From NCBI GenBank assembly GCA_033557465.1, contig CM066031.1, forward strand, positions 1,673,322,800 to 1,673,386,799: 64,000 nt of DNA, given 5' to 3'. Source of the DNA: Ichthyophis bannanicus (lineage: Eukaryota > Chordata > Amphibia > Gymnophiona > Ichthyophiidae). The first letter of the stretch is position 1. Each line of letters starts with the position of its first letter. A program made the translations under genes and the position numbers. Positions 41,500 to 51,733 of the stretch are shown in pieces. Below the pieces are notes generated by a model. The model did not search any database. It saw only the letters and a program-made list of their open reading frames with translations, and had not been told where the DNA came from.

Positions 41500-41637
41500 T
41501 CAAGGCGGTTTACTTACCGAGTCTGGAGAACTTCCTAGCAGACAAGCTAAGCAGAATTCTCCAGCCGCATGAGTGGCAACTGGATCCCAACATAGCCCAG
41601 AAACTCTTCCAGTGTTAGGGGGCGACCATCCATAGAT

Positions 41638-41994
41638 TTGTTTGCGAGCCCTCAAAATCACCAGTTGCCCCGCTTCTGTTCCAGACAGCCACGCCCACAC
41701 AGGGTAGCTGCAGATGCTTTCCTAATATCATGGTCTGTGGGCCTCCTATATTCGTTTCCTCCCACACGACTGGTAGCTTGGACCTTATTCAAGATCCTTC
41801 AGGACAAGGCCTCAGTCATCCTGGTGGCCCCCAGGTGGCCGAGACAGCCTTGGTTTCCACTCCTCCTGCAGCTGGCGGAGGAGACTCCAATTCCTCTGGG
41901 ATTTCTGCCCAATCTCCTGTCGCAGGACAGGGACTCACTTCTGCATCCCAACCTTAGGTCCCTCAACCTGATGGCATGGCTGCTGAAAGGGTAG
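41638..41994 (+). pseudogene. DIRS methyltransferase-like region
   Basis: An open stretch with AADAFLISW, LLYSFPPTRLV and VILVAPRWPRQPWF. It matches the shifted segment of the first DIRS, here continuous, and is followed by the recombinase in an overlapping frame. Confidence 0.7.
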
Positions 41995-43027
41995 TCTTTG
42001 CACCACTTCTCCTCCCAAAAAAGATAGAGGATGTGTTACTAGCCTCTAGAAGGCAATCAACTAGGAAAACCTACGCATTTAAGTGGAGTAGGTTTGAGGT
42101 ATGGTGTACTCAGCAGAGTGAGAATCCATTTTCCTGCCAGGTGGCTGAGGTGCTGCAGTACCTGCTTCACCTTTCCGATTTAGGCCTCAAGTCAAACTCG
42201 GTCCGAGTTCACCTTAGTGCTTTGTCAGCACACCACTCTCCAGTGGCAGGGCAACCTCTCTCTGTACATCCCTTGGTGTCCAGGTTTCTGAGAGGTCTGC
42301 TTCTGCTGAAACCCCCAGTTCCCCCCCAGCGACCGAGTGGGATCTGAATGTGGTCTTGCAGTAGCTTACTTGCCCACCCTTTGAGCCGATGGCTACCTGC
42401 CATCTCCTCTTCCTCTCTTGGAAGACGCTTTTCTTGGCACTCACATTGGCTAGACGAGTGAGTGAGCTGCAAGCTCTGGTGTCCGATAGACCGTTCACAC
42501 AGTTCTATAGGAACAGGGTGGTACTTCGTACACACTCCAAGTTCCTGCCGAAAGTGGCCTCCTCTTTCCACCTCAACCAGGAGGTGGTGCTTCCAACTTT
42601 CTTTCCCAGGCCCAATGCCAGCCGGTTAGAAGCAGCTCTGCATACCCTGGACTGTAAGAGGGCATTGGCCTTCTACTTGGAGTGTACACGGGGACATTGA
42701 AAAGCTTCTCAGCTCTTCGTCTCTTATGACCCCAGTAAGCTGGGGATGCCTGTCTTCAAGCGTATGTTGTCCACCTGGGTGGCGGATTGCTTCGCCTGGG
42801 CATACAGGGCAGCCGATCTCCCGTTGCAGGGTCGCATCACGGCCCACTGGGTCAGGGCTGAGGCCGCATCAGTGGCTAACTTCCGCTCTGTTCCGCTGGC
42901 AGACATCTGCTGGGCCGCAACCTGGTCTTCAAGCCAGACTTTTGCAGCCCATTACTGCCTGGACAGGGAGTCCAAACGGGACAGTGCTTTCGGCCAGGCT
43001 GTACTCCATAATCTGTTCGAGGTTTAG
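41976..43027 (+). pseudogene. DIRS tyrosine recombinase, broken
   Basis: Core-binding part: RRQSTRKTYAFKWSRFEVW, then YLLHLSDLGLKSNSVRVHLSA. A frameshift lies between 42347 and 42389. The catalytic arginine is seen in LARRVSEL. A TGA at about 42698-42700 interrupts the second part. The HxxR box HWVR and the nucleophile in FAAHYCLD follow in 42746-43027. All catalytic residues survive but the gene is split. Confidence 0.82.
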
Positions 43028-43210
43028 GCAGCTCCTACCCTCCGACCCTTTGGTGTCAGGCTACCAGAGTGTTACGTTCTCAGTTGAACTCCTATCATGG
43101 CTGCTGTGGCTCTTCTATAGGGAGCATATTTTTCAGTTATGGGTTCTCGGTAGCCTATAGCTAGGGAGTCCCATATGTGAGGACTGACTTCCTGCTTGTT
43201 CCTGGAGAAA

Positions 43211-44204
43211 AAGCACAGAGATTGTGACGAATGACGTGGCACATTTTGGGTCAGAAAAACTTCGGACCCTGCATCAGGTTGGATGGATCCTGTAGTAGTA
43301 AAAGCTTCAATGTCCACAGAACAGAGCATTCAAACCTTTAAAGAATCGGCGTGTTACGTAAACGCTTGGTTAACACGTGATCTTCACTGAAGAACAATCT
43401 GACTAATCATTGAAAAGTGTGGAACGTACTATAGCCAGTGGAACATGGGGAAGCCCTATGAGCCAGGGAATCCCCTATTCCTATTGGTTTGGTAAGCAGA
43501 AGATTGCCCAATTGCGTAGCAAAAATCGACACGTCTAATCAAATCATGCTATACCATTCCAGAGATGCATTTAGACCCGACGGAGAGACTGTTCCCAGTT
43601 TGTAAATCCATCGCTGCTCTAATTTCTGCAATTTAGAGATGCGGTCGCCACCCCTAGGATCCGGTAGAACACTGTCAAGAACACGCCATTTCAGATGCTT
43701 TTGACCATCTGAAATGACGTGTTCTTGACAGTGTCCCACCAGATCCTAGGGGTGACGACCGCATCTCCATTGGCTGTAGTACATTCCACAGTTTTCAATG
43801 ATTGGTCAGATTGTTCTTCAATGAAGATCACATGTTAACCAAGCGTTTACATCACACGCCGATTCTTTAAAGGTTTGAATGCTCTGTTCTGTGGACATTG
43901 AAGCTTTTACTACTACAGGATCCATCCAACCTGATGCAGGGTCCGAAGTTTTTCTGACCCGAAACGTGCCACATCGTTCGTCACAATCTCTGTGGTTATT
44001 TTAAGCTCATGGAAAGCCTATAAGCTAAGTGTTTCATGTACTACACTGTTTTTCAAATGATTAAAAGGAGTGATCACGGCGAGGGGAAGGTTTTGATTCC
44101 TCCCTCTTTTGAATGATCATTCCGACAAAAAGTTATTGTTTCAGAGGTTCTTTTTATCACGCCAGGGTTTTGTTCGACCTTGTGCAGGGGTTTTTTGTTA
44201 ATAT
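43211..44204. mobile_element. Palindromic Penelope-like insertion
   Basis: It is flanked by the 15-bp duplication TTGTTCCTGGAGAAA (43196-43210 and 44205-44219) inside the second DIRS. The left arm (43216-43694) and right arm (43707-43995) are inverse copies with a centre near 43700. The left arm has an extra 190 bp (43444-43633) that the right arm lacks. On the minus strand the left arm encodes the last block of the Penelope endonuclease (LEQRWIYKLGTVSPSGLN). Both arms contain TGATGCAGGGTCCGAAGTTT or its complement, with a GACCCGAAACGTG motif typical of pseudo-LTRs. There is no RT. Confidence 0.82.
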
Positions 44205-44533
44205 TTGTTCCTGGAGAAAGCATAGTTACTCACCTGTAACAGGTGTTCTCCAGAGACAGCAGGAATCAGTCCTCACGACCTTCCCTCCTCCCCTGGAGTT
44301 GCAGTCCTTGATTAATTTTTATCTTTTTGCCGTCTTTTTAGCTATGTCATTTGACTGAGCAAGATGGCACCCTTGGGCAGGAAGGGGACCGCGCATGCGT
44401 GATGCAGTCCCAAAGGTTTTCTTCTAAAGCTGGGGATTTGTTCCGCATGGGGTCTCCGTCGACATCGCCCATATGTGAGGACTGATTCCTGCTGTCCCTG
44501 GAGAACACCTGTTACAGGTGAGTAACTACGCTA
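44205..44533 (+). mobile_element. Second DIRS element, 3' terminal repeat
   Basis: This resumes the DIRS after the Penelope insertion. The internal complementary region continues (TAGTTACTCACCTGTAACAGG), followed by the terminal repeat, which closes with CACCTGTTACAGGTGAGTAA. The last bases match the end of the first DIRS at 2991. An ATGCGCA-type GC-rich stretch is also shared. Confidence 0.83.
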
Positions 44534-45163
44534 TATCATCCAGCTCAATCAGTCCAGACAAGGTAGTTGTGTCCCCTACAGAGGTGGAGGCAGAGAAATC
44601 TTCCAGAGGTTTATTATGACCTCATCCTGCCATAACCACAGATGCGACTAGAGAGCAGTTTACTATTTTTTTCTCTCCAACAGAAGCTGGATGGACTTTT
44701 TTGCAGCTCTGCAGAAACCTAAAAAAAGATATGAAAAGCAGTTGAGAAAGGACTGATTTCACTCATGAGTAACCATCCTAGGGAGAGAATTCCTGGCTGG
44801 AGGCTCCATTAGAGTCACCTTTAAAACTGGTGCTTTTTTGGGTATTACCATATGGAGGAAAGAAATTGGTTCAGCTCCTCACCCTTATATTGCTAAAGGC
44901 CAGTTGAGCAGCCAAAAGTTTGGAAAAAGTGTTTGAAAAGAATTTTTCAGAGCTTCACACAACCTCTAGCCCCCTTCTGCTCCTTGGTCTCCCCCAGAGG
45001 TCTGAAGGAGGCTTCTCAGAGGTATGTGACTGCAGGCCCTGGCAGCAGGGGAGTAGCACTGAATCTGGCATGGTTTTCTTGCCTTTGGTTCCTCAAGGGG
45101 CTCGTACCAAAACAAAGTCTGTGTCTTGTCCAACTTGTTTTAGGATGTTTTAACTTGTTGAGT
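44534..45163. other. Unassigned spacer
   Basis: No gene or named repeat could be supported. Two overlapping open frames near 44920-45178 lack motifs. Confidence 0.35.
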
Positions 45164-45453
45164 GGAGGAGTGGCCTAGTGGTTGAGGCAAGGTACTTCAG
45201 GCCAGAAGGTCAGGGGTTCAAATCCCACTAGAGGACAGCAACCTTGGGCCGGAAGGACTGGGATTTCTAGTCCCACAGTTGCTCCTTGTGGTCTTGGGCA
45301 AGCCACTTAACCCTCCATAGCCCATGTTCCCTGTAAAATAGTTATCTCCAAGTTATAATGCCCTGTTCAATGTAATTTCAGTTTGTTCAATGTAAACCGC
45401 ACTGATGCAGAATAGCGCGGTATATAAGAGAATGTAAATAAATAAATAAAATA
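45164..45453 (+). mobile_element. tRNA-derived SINE
   Basis: This is the most complete copy. The head is GGAGGAGTGGCCTAGTGG and the B box is GGGTTCAAATCCC (near 45212). The core is CTTGGGCAAGCCACTTAACC, and the 3' part has GTAAACCGCACTGATGCAG and GCGCGGTATATAAGAG, ending in (AAAT)n. The 3' part is shared with the L2 LINE tail at 58766-58845. Confidence 0.9.
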
Positions 45454-46429
45454 GGATGTGGGGAGGGTGGCTACCTGACCATGTCCGCTGGGTTTGGGCT
45501 ACTCAGTGCATCTGTTGGTGTGGTGCAGTGCAGTTTTTCTCACCTTGTGTTGCCTGTGGTGGCTACACTACATGCGCTTAGTACACACCTTTCTAGGCTA
45601 TGCACATTGCATGCGCGCATTAACTCCACAAGCAGCCATAGGGCATAGTAGTGGTGCCTGGTAATAGTGCCTGCATGACCAGAGCATGCATTGCAGTGCG
45701 CCTTGTTAGCACATCCTGAGCATGTGAAGCTAGGTTGTTAGCAACACAGGGGACACACGGTATTGGTGCAGATGGACACCGCTTCCTACAAAATGTTGCT
45801 TACTCTGAAGAAAGCAAAGGTTTCATCACCAAGTTCCAGTTCTGTGTCTGACATAAAACTTTTGATGGGCCTTTGGGGCCCGTCTTCCCTGCAAGAGGGT
45901 GACACAGTTCCCTGGCCTTGTCTTCACTGCAGGAGGCAGTGAACACAGAGGTAGAGAAGGATGTTCCTTCAGGCTTTAGACTCTAGCTCTGGCTCTGCAG
46001 GCCACTTCCCTTCAATTACTGTATTTCCCAGATTATAAGTCACAGTTTTTTGCATCAGAAACTTGTGGCGCGACATATACAATAGAGCGACTTAGCTAGT
46101 AAAGTTACACAGTGGACCGCCCCCCTTGAAACGGGGGTAAATTTCTAATCACCCTGGTGACCTGACACTTGTGATTTATGGAACCTGCATTACACTGCAT
46201 ATAAAATACAGTAGAAGAAAACAAATGAAAATATCGCAAAACCTCCCCATGTCTCACTAGCGAAGCCAGAAGAAGTGTCACCAGGGAGTTACTTTTTCCC
46301 CCAATTAGAACCACATTGGATGTGTGGCACCCTTGGGTTTAAATTTGGATCTTGAATGGCAGGTCTTTCTCCAATCATTAGCTGATCCTCGCTTTTGAGC
46401 ACAGGGTAAGACTGGAAACAGCAGCCAGA
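45454..46429. other. Unassigned spacer
   Basis: No gene is supported. TACTGTATTTCCCAGATTAT at 46018-46037 resembles one end of a common DNA transposon, but no partner end was found. Confidence 0.4.
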
Positions 46430-47385
46430 GGGCATTAGGGACATATTTAGGGCAACCTCTCATCAACTCACTCCAACAGGGATACATGCCGCAACCCCTA
46501 AAGCACGCCATGATACGACAGATTCTTAAAAGCAACAACATTACCCCTCTGAACCAAAAATCATACCATCCCATCTCCAGCCTACCATTCCTTGCAAAAA
46601 TCATTGAAAAAACAGTGCAAGGACAACTTCAGGACCATATTGACATGAATGCCCACTGGACTTCCATCAGCATGGCTTTAAACCCCAACACGGTGTGGAA
46701 ACACTACTCACCTCCTTCTTTGACAATCTCCTAAGAGGCATGGATAACAAAGAACAGATTCCTACTAGTATTCATGGACATTTCAGCAGCCTTCGACACT
46801 GTATCCCACGCCAAGCTACTGCAACGACTGCAGCAGATAGGATTATGCAAGAACACTGAAGTGGTTTACTTCTTACTTGGAAGATCGAACACAAGTAGTC
46901 AAAAGTGCACAAAAGTAGTCACTGCAGTTCCCCGTCATGCAAGGAATACCACAAGAATCAGCCCTATCATCAATGCTCTTTAATATTTACATCCAACTCA
47001 TATGCAACATCAAACGCCACAAACTCCACCACCACATCTATGCTGACGACATCATGGTGTATGCTCCAATCAACCTACTAGCATTAGACACCACAACAGT
47101 AACCAAATGCCTTGAAGACATGAATGCCTGGCTCATAGCCAACAACCTAACGGTCAACTACGATAAAACTGAGGCAATGTTCGTCACCAGGAGCCCCACC
47201 TTCATTCCAGCACAAACCATCAGCATCCTAGACAAACGTATAGTAGTCAAAGATGAAGTTCAGTGCCTGGGCATCACATTGGACAGAGCTCTGAACCTGA
47301 TTGAGAACGATCAGAAAGATCAAGCCAATACTCCACCAGGATCACTTCCGCACAGTGTGCCAAGCACTCATCACACCTCTGCTTG
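46430..47385 (+). pseudogene. L2 LINE (copy 3), reverse transcriptase part
   Basis: Broken frames show SSLPFLAKIIEKTVQ, a FMDISAAFDTVSHAKL-type motif A, GIPQESALSSMLFNIY and the active site IYADDIMVY. An internal duplication of GTAGTCA-type words near 46897-46922 adds noise. The copy is cut by a SINE at 47386 and continues at 47666, 48284 and 58638. Confidence 0.82.
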
Positions 47386-47665
47386 ATTAGTGGTCTAGTG
47401 GTTAGGACAAGGTACTTCAGGCCGGAGAGCCGGGGGTTCAAGTCCCACCTGGGGACAGCAAGCTCAGGCCGGAGGGACTGGGATTTCTAGTCCCATAGAC
47501 ACTCCTTGTGGTCTTGGGCAAGCCACTTAACCCTCCATTGCCCATGTTCCCTGTAAGTATTAACGTATGTGTGTCATATCCCCTCGTGTTAAATGTATCC
47601 CCCAATTGACCGCTTTGACCCAGTGAAAAGCGGGATATAAATACAGCTAAATAAATAAATAAATT
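47386..47665 (+). mobile_element. tRNA-derived SINE in L2 copy 3
   Basis: The head is TAGTGGTCTAGTGGTTAGG and the B box is GGGTTCAAGTCCC (near 47434). It has the same core as the copy at 45164, and the end GGGATATAAATACAGC passes into (TAAA)n. The tail differs from that at 45164, so it is another subfamily. Confidence 0.88.
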
Positions 47666-47975
47666 ACGGAAACTCACTATATCAAGGCCTCCCTCAGCAG
47701 ACCTTACACCCACTCCAGATGGTGCTAAACACTACAGCACGCATCATAACAGACACTCCAAGAGCTGAGCACATCACCCCCATCTTACAACAACTACACT
47801 GGCTCCCAATGGTGGCAAGAGCAAAATTTAAAACAATCATGATCATCTTTAAAATCATTCACCATCTCTCAGCAGACATACTCCAAGGCATTATAACAAG
47901 AGATCAGATCAGACCATATCACACCAATACTCAAGGATCTCCATTGGCTACCGATACACTCCAGGCTTACATATA
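47666..47975 (+). pseudogene. L2 LINE (copy 3), post-RT segment
   Basis: It encodes MVLNTTARIITDTPRAEHITPIL and LHWLPMVARAKF, the thumb region of L2 RT, between two SINEs. It continues the copy broken at 47385. Confidence 0.75.
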
Positions 47976-48275
47976 AGATTCTTATTTATTTATTTATTTA
48001 GACAGTTTTTGTATACCACTTTATCCTTCAATCAAAGCGGTCAAGACACAATTGGGGGATACATTTAACATGCGGGGATATGAGACACATACACTAATAC
48101 TTACAGAGAACATGGGCTATGGAGGGTTAAGTGGCTTGCCCAAGACCACAAGGAGCATCTGTGGGACTAGAAACCCCGGTCCTTCCGGCCCAAGGTTGCT
48201 GTCCTCTAGTGGGATTTGAACCCCCGACCTTCCGGCCTGAAGTACCTTGCCCCAACCACTAGGCTACTCCTCCCT
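47976..48275 (-). mobile_element. tRNA-derived SINE, reversed
   Basis: It begins with the reversed (AAAT)n tail and ends with the reversed head CCACTAGGCTACTCCTCCC. The core GGTTAAGTGGCTTGCCCAAG is the complement of that in the other copies. Confidence 0.88.
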
Positions 48276-48283
48276 TCTTCTAA

Positions 48284-48673
48284 TAACATTCAAGATTATC
48301 AACAACATCGCTCCCAATTCTCTCAACGAACTCATCACACCTACTCCAAAAACTAGATCCAGAAGGACAGCAACAGACAACACTCTATCCATCCCTAAAG
48401 ACTCCATAAAGTGCTCACAAACAACCAGGAGAAGAACCTTTGCCCACTATGCACCAAAATGTTGGAATGACCTCCCTCCAGAAATCAGAGCGATCCGAGA
48501 CCTTCTACAATTTCGTAAAGCAATAAAACACCACCTCTTCCTGCTCCATTTCTCTCAATCTGCTTCCCCGACTCTAAGAAAACATCCCCTTCCACTACCT
48601 GAGTCCCCTTCACAACATAAAGCTAAAGCTCCAAGCACTCTCTCGCTAGCCTGAACCTTCTTTTCTTATTATG
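48284..48673 (+). pseudogene. L2 LINE (copy 3), C-terminal segment
   Basis: It encodes NSLNELITPTPKTRSRR, SIKCSQTTRRRTFAHYAPKC and WNDLPPEIRAI, the conserved end of the L2 protein. The provirus at 48678 interrupts the 3' untranslated part. Confidence 0.78.
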
Positions 48674-48677
48674 CCAT

Positions 48678-49269
48678 TGTAGCAGCAGAGCGCAGACAAA
48701 CCAATGATACCAGGAGTCTGTTCAGAAGGTCCAAATCATTTATTTGTGCACAAGTCTCAAGCAGAATCAAATTCAAAATGGCTGAGCAAAGTTCTCTGGC
48801 AATACAACAACTTTTATAGACTTTTGCTCTATTCTAGGTATAGAAAAACATTTCATTGGTCCCGGTAACCTCCCGTACCCCTTCTATTGGTCCCGGTACT
48901 GATATGATTATCCAATTATGTTCTTTTAGTGGGCTCAGCACCTGCTTACCTCCCTTCTAGTCCCAATTACAATGGTCAGTTCACCAACTTGTTACTTTCC
49001 TACTTTCAAGGCTATTGGGCTAGTTAATACGTGCAGGGAAGCAGGCTCTATAACTTCTCTGTCAGCAGTTTTAAACATGAATTTCTGTATTTTTCCATCT
49101 GTTCTGCTTGTCTAAGCTAATTCAATACTTTTACTGAGTTCTAATTCTATAGCAGCATATTGGGGGATGTGCAATTCCTATGGGCCTCTTCACAAGCTTC
49201 ATTTACAGGTCAAGCTAGCTAGGCTTGCTTATGTCAGACACTGTGGATCACAGGCCTACACCTGCCACA
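48678..49269 (-). repeat. Provirus 1 3' LTR
   Basis: It starts TGTGGCAG and ends CTGCTACA on the minus strand. A TATA box (TATAAAA at 48812-48818) and a poly(A) signal (AATAAA, plus-strand 48739-48744) place U3, R and U5 in the expected order. Confidence 0.95.
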
Positions 49270-49281
49270 TTCCCCCCTTTG
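49270..49281 (-). promoter_or_regulatory. Provirus 1 polypurine tract
   Basis: CAAAGGGGGGAA on the minus strand directly abuts the 3' LTR. This is the usual plus-strand DNA primer site of retroviruses. Confidence 0.9.
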
Positions 49282-49336
49282 ATTAATCTCACCCTATTAG
49301 TTAATAAGGTGTGAGAATTAAATCACTTCAAAATAA

Positions 49337-51424
49337 TTATACTACGGTTAGAGGAGTCCGGCTATATCCAGGAGGACGAGGTTGGTATAAAGCCATTATC
49401 TTAGTTGCGGTCTTCCGCTCTACCGTACTATCAATAGCACTGTGTATGGAACGCATACAGCATGGAATTATACATGGCAATAGGAAAATAACAACAACAA
49501 TCAGTAATACTAGTATTAGAAAAGTCTTTAGTCCTCCTAGCCATGAGAAAAGGTTAGCAAACCAGTTAGGTAACCTTAGTGGGTGCCAAGTCTGAACTGG
49601 CACATAAGCATGTTTGCGCATATCTTCAGCAATGTTTTCAACTACTTGACCTTTATCATCTATTTTTAAACAGCAATTGGTTAGATTCAGTTTACCACAT
49701 ACTCCTCCTTCAGCTGCTAACAAATAATCAAGTGCTAGACGATTCTGGTATATGGCAGTGCGCATTTGGGTGCTTTGTCTAGCTAAAAGTGTGAGAGCGT
49801 GGCTAGTTTCATTAGTTATTATTTCAACTACTGCTTGTAAGCGGATAATACGATTAATCATATAGATTGGTGTTCGATAACCATACATACCATCATCATT
49901 CCAAGTGGCAGGCCCATAATATTCAATAATTCTTTCTGGTGGCCAATCATCACCCTTCCACTTCTCCCACTTACCTACTTGGAGGGGTGATCTTTTCTGT
50001 CGCAATGCTCTTTTGTGTCTATGGGTAGTGTACACTGGGTATCCTAATTGTTCTCCATGTTCTGTGGGTAGGAGAAAGAAAGAAGGTCTGATGGTCCCTA
50101 AGACACATGCTCCTCCCCAATGTGATGGGAGTTGAGCATACGCTCGGTTTCCACAGATCCAATACAGACCAGGTGGGGCTTGCCAAGCATGAGTTTTGGC
50201 AAGATTAGTCCATAAACCAGCAAGTTCGGGAAATCTGGCTAATGGGTTAGGAGGTTCAGGCCCTTTATTTCCTGACCACCATGATGTCTTTTTGGTAGTG
50301 GCATTATAAAACTTCTGGCTAAGACAGACCAGCTGTCCTACCTGTTGGGTAAACTGAGGTCCAGTTCTGGCATAGCAAAGACGTCCAACAATTGAGTGCG
50401 CTAACACCCATTCGCTAGTAGTCTTGTGTAATTTAGTCTGATTGTAAGTCAGAGAATAATTCAATTCTTGGGCCTCCCATGGCCACTGGTCACCCATCTG
50501 GGTTCCGCCACAGAAATAACAATCTGAGATCTTTAGGCTGGATACTACTGCTCCAGCTAATGCTAGGAACAAATTCTGGGATGGATGGGGAATTTCAAAC
50601 TTATTTACATGCATAGCTTCATAGAAAGTGTTATGGATGTGGTATTTAGATGATTTGTAGGCTTGGGTATTCAATCTTATATACAGAATGGTTCCTGGAT
50701 CTACTGCTCCACCTGCAATACGTAAACCAAACTTGTATCCTTGTTTCCATGCATTAGGATTACGGATCCGTAATTGCAAAGGGTTACAAGCACCTTTCTT
50801 ACATTTGTCATCTGTTTTTGACTTAGTCAAAGTGGCAACTCGATTATCTCTCTGTTCATCTGTAATACCAGCATTCCATGTAGCATAAAAAACACACTCC
50901 CAGTTTGGGCAATAGTAATCTGCAGCTGGGGCAGTACTATATGACCCTTTCTTACCAGTACACTTTCTCCATCCCGTGGCACCTTCTGGGCACATATACT
51001 TATGGTCATTGCAATAGGCTTTCTCCCAGGTACCACATTTGGAACGACTATCTCTGTTTATAACATCACATGCATCAAAATATAAAACAGCAGGTATACT
51101 AGCATCTTTAAGTGGTCGTGTAGCATTAATTAAAGGTCCGTCTGCATCATTCCATCGTATGTCCAACATATAATAGGATGGGTTCTGATGCGGGTTATAG
51201 CATACTCTGGAGCTACCTTTAATGCAAACATTTAGTTCAGTGGTGTTATAAATACACCGAGTCACTTTACCAGTGCAGGTATAGTGAGAATGGTAAATCA
51301 AAGTCTGAGTTACTTTCAGTCCAGTTCGAGTGGAAGTAATGCAAGCAGTGCATGGAGGTAAAGCATGAGTCAGTTCATAACCTCCAAAACAGGCAACCAG
51401 GGCCAAGCAAAGGTAAAGATACAT
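49337..51424 (-). CDS. env: Provirus 1 envelope protein, open frame
   Basis: This is an uninterrupted 695-residue frame from an ATG. A signal peptide spans about residues 1-21. The surface subunit has many cysteines and a CYFC (CxxC) motif at 302-305, as in gamma-type envelopes whose subunits are disulfide-linked. A furin-like site RQKR lies at 475-478. The transmembrane subunit has a region like the immunosuppressive-domain segment (about 555-575), then a cysteine cluster spaced C-x7-CC (576-585) instead of the usual C-x6-CC. A membrane span covers about 634-656, and a short tail contains PPGY. No clear hydrophobic fusion peptide follows the cleavage site. It would be made from a spliced mRNA. 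Confidence 0.93.
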   Translation of the reverse strand: MYLYLCLALVACFGGYELTHALPPCTACITSTRTGLKVTQTLIYHSHYTCTGKVTRCIYNTTELNVCIKGSSRVCYNPHQNPSYYMLDIRWNDADGPLINATRPLKDASIPAVLYFDACDVINRDSRSKCGTWEKAYCNDHKYMCPEGATGWRKCTGKKGSYSTAPAADYYCPNWECVFYATWNAGITDEQRDNRVATLTKSKTDDKCKKGACNPLQLRIRNPNAWKQGYKFGLRIAGGAVDPGTILYIRLNTQAYKSSKYHIHNTFYEAMHVNKFEIPHPSQNLFLALAGAVVSSLKISDCYFCGGTQMGDQWPWEAQELNYSLTYNQTKLHKTTSEWVLAHSIVGRLCYARTGPQFTQQVGQLVCLSQKFYNATTKKTSWWSGNKGPEPPNPLARFPELAGLWTNLAKTHAWQAPPGLYWICGNRAYAQLPSHWGGACVLGTIRPSFFLLPTEHGEQLGYPVYTTHRHKRALRQKRSPLQVGKWEKWKGDDWPPERIIEYYGPATWNDDGMYGYRTPIYMINRIIRLQAVVEIITNETSHALTLLARQSTQMRTAIYQNRLALDYLLAAEGGVCGKLNLTNCCLKIDDKGQVVENIAEDMRKHAYVPVQTWHPLRLPNWFANLFSWLGGLKTFLILVLLIVVVIFLLPCIIPCCMRSIHSAIDSTVERKTATKIMALYQPRPPGYSRTPLTVV

Positions 51425-51733
51425 GTTGATTGGAGTTCTTCTGAATCCTCAGCTTGCAGATCTTGACCACGACGATCTTTTCTTCGTCCCGTGCGCTAAT
51501 AAAGCAATTTCAACGGGTGCTGAGTGTTGATTGAAGATCCTCAAGTTGTCCATCACACAGTAACCAACTTAGCAATTTCAGTTGGCTTTTGAAGTATGGT
51601 TAATCAATGTAGTATCAAAGTAGTGTGCAAAATCACACGCAGATTGGGTTCGTTGAAACAAAACTGTTGCTGCATGGAAAACAGCAATCCTCTTCGAAAG
51701 ACTTGGCTACTGCAAGGCACTGTGACAAAGTGT
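51425..51733 (-). other. Provirus 1 pol-env spacer
   Basis: 309 bases separate the pol stop and the env start, whereas env overlaps pol in most gammaretroviruses. It presumably holds the env splice acceptor, but I could not fix one. No other coding potential. Confidence 0.6.

Larger units (their letters stand above)
41500..43210 (+). mobile_element. Second DIRS element, 3' half, decayed
   Basis: It begins inside the RNase H C-terminal region (LENFLADKLSRILQPHEW). It then carries the methyltransferase-like region (41638-41994) and a tyrosine recombinase broken over three frames (41976-42347, 42389-42700, 42746-43027). Gag and most of RT are missing. It ends in the first half of its internal complementary region, where a Penelope-like element is inserted; the rest of the DIRS end resumes at 44205. 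Orientation is opposite to the DIRS at 2991-8591. Confidence 0.87.
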
